13,387 nucleotides of DNA from Gammaproteobacteria bacterium (GTDB lineage Bacteria; Pseudomonadota; Gammaproteobacteria; GCA-002705445; GCA-002716945). This document shows positions 13,170 through 13,387 of this stretch, one piece after another. The notes under the pieces are model-generated. The model made no database searches. It was not told the DNA's origin and was given only the letters and a program-made list of their open reading frames with translations. A program made the translations under genes and the position numbers. How positions within the stretch are numbered: the stretch's first letter is position 1; every line of letters starts with the position of its first letter. The DNA lies in assembly GCA_002701705.1 (NCBI GenBank), contig NZWU01000010.1:4081-17467 (forward strand). The letters run 5' to 3'.

Positions 13170-13387
13170 ATGGACATTATTCCCGTAATCGATATATTGG
13201 ATAATCATGTTGTCACTGCATTAAAGGGTAACAGATATGCATACCAAAAAATAAATATCAAACTATACAATAGCACAGAGCCTATAAAAATAATTAATGA
13301 AATAGTTGATATATATTCTCCAAAAATTATTTATATAGCAGATTTAGATGCAATAATATCTGACAGAGTTAACCACAACATATTAAT
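13170..13387 (+). CDS. HisA/HisF-related TIM-barrel protein (partial: N-terminal 72 codons)
   Basis: Only the first 72 codons are in the window and the frame is open to the edge. The translation begins MDIIPVIDILDNHVVTALKG, which is the HisA first strand with the catalytic-type Asp (IPVIDIL...V.A..G). It continues with EPIKIINEIVDIYSPKIIYIADLDAI, the HisA-like ADLDAI strand. HisA-related proteins that are not histidine enzymes occur in H4MPT clusters of methanogens and methylotrophs, and this gene's place next to mfnD points to that group. Its function is unknown to me. A true histidine-pathway HisA would normally sit with hisF/hisH. No Shine-Dalgarno precedes the ATG; a TATATT at 13148-13153 could be its -10, inside mfnD. 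Confidence 0.75.
   Translation, partial: MDIIPVIDILDNHVVTALKGNRYAYQKINIKLYNSTEPIKIINEIVDIYSPKIIYIADLDAIISDRVNHNIL

Noticed and set aside
1..13387. CRISPR arrays, insertion sequences, phage genes, tRNA or rRNA genes
   Set aside because: I saw no repeat-spacer pattern, transposase, integrase, att-like duplication or tRNA cloverleaf; the only structural RNA I can support is RNase P RNA.

Overview
The window is AT-rich (roughly 30% G+C by eye) and looks like the chromosome of a streamlined, probably gammaproteobacterial (possibly betaproteobacterial) methylotroph. The taxonomic hint is FtsZ, which ends in LDIPAFLRQQAD, close to the E. coli ending, together with a type-A RNase P RNA. The methylotrophy hint is the right half, which is packed with genes for tetrahydromethanopterin (H4MPT) and methanofuran/methylofuran synthesis. 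Genus cannot be settled from the sequence alone.

Left block (1-3800, minus strand): a rearranged division/cell-wall (dcw) cluster read in the order mraZ, a J-domain mini-protein, rsmH, ftsL, ftsZ, ftsI (cut by the window edge). Every junction overlaps or nearly touches. A sigma70-like promoter and four 10-bp-phased MraZ-box-like repeats sit in front of mraZ. ftsZ lies between ftsL and ftsI, which is not the usual order, and ftsI has no NTG start codon.

Middle (3780-6000, minus strand): the RNase P RNA gene with its own promoter and a likely hairpin terminator. Upstream of it is an overlapping pair: dusA (tRNA dihydrouridine synthase), then a class I SAM-dependent methyltransferase of unknown substrate.

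Right block (6040-13387): two convergent operons plus the start of a third. The plus-strand operon is mobA, a DmrB-like flavoprotein, a dihydropteroate-synthase-like (DUF6513-type) protein, a DUF447 protein and mfnB; all five genes overlap. The minus-strand operon is an MfnD-like ATP-grasp ligase, an MfnF-like hydantoinase/ASKHA-fold protein and pabB; these also overlap. The two operons collide tail to tail, with mfnB and pabB sharing 15 bp. A HisA-like TIM-barrel gene begins 2 bp from the mfnD-like start and runs off the right edge. Together the genes cover pABA supply (pabB), pterin-arylamine joining (DHPS-like), pterin reduction (DmrB), the furan precursor (mfnB), glutamyl-tyramine or -tyrosine ligation (mfnD) and furan-phenol coupling (mfnF). 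pabB is broken by a frameshift at a run of nine A on the coding strand.

Main points for a second look: the pabB frameshift at a homopolymer, ftsI without a normal start, the ftsL-ftsZ-ftsI order, the phased MraZ boxes, and the functionally unassigned DUF447, DHPS-like and HisA-like proteins in the C1-cofactor island.
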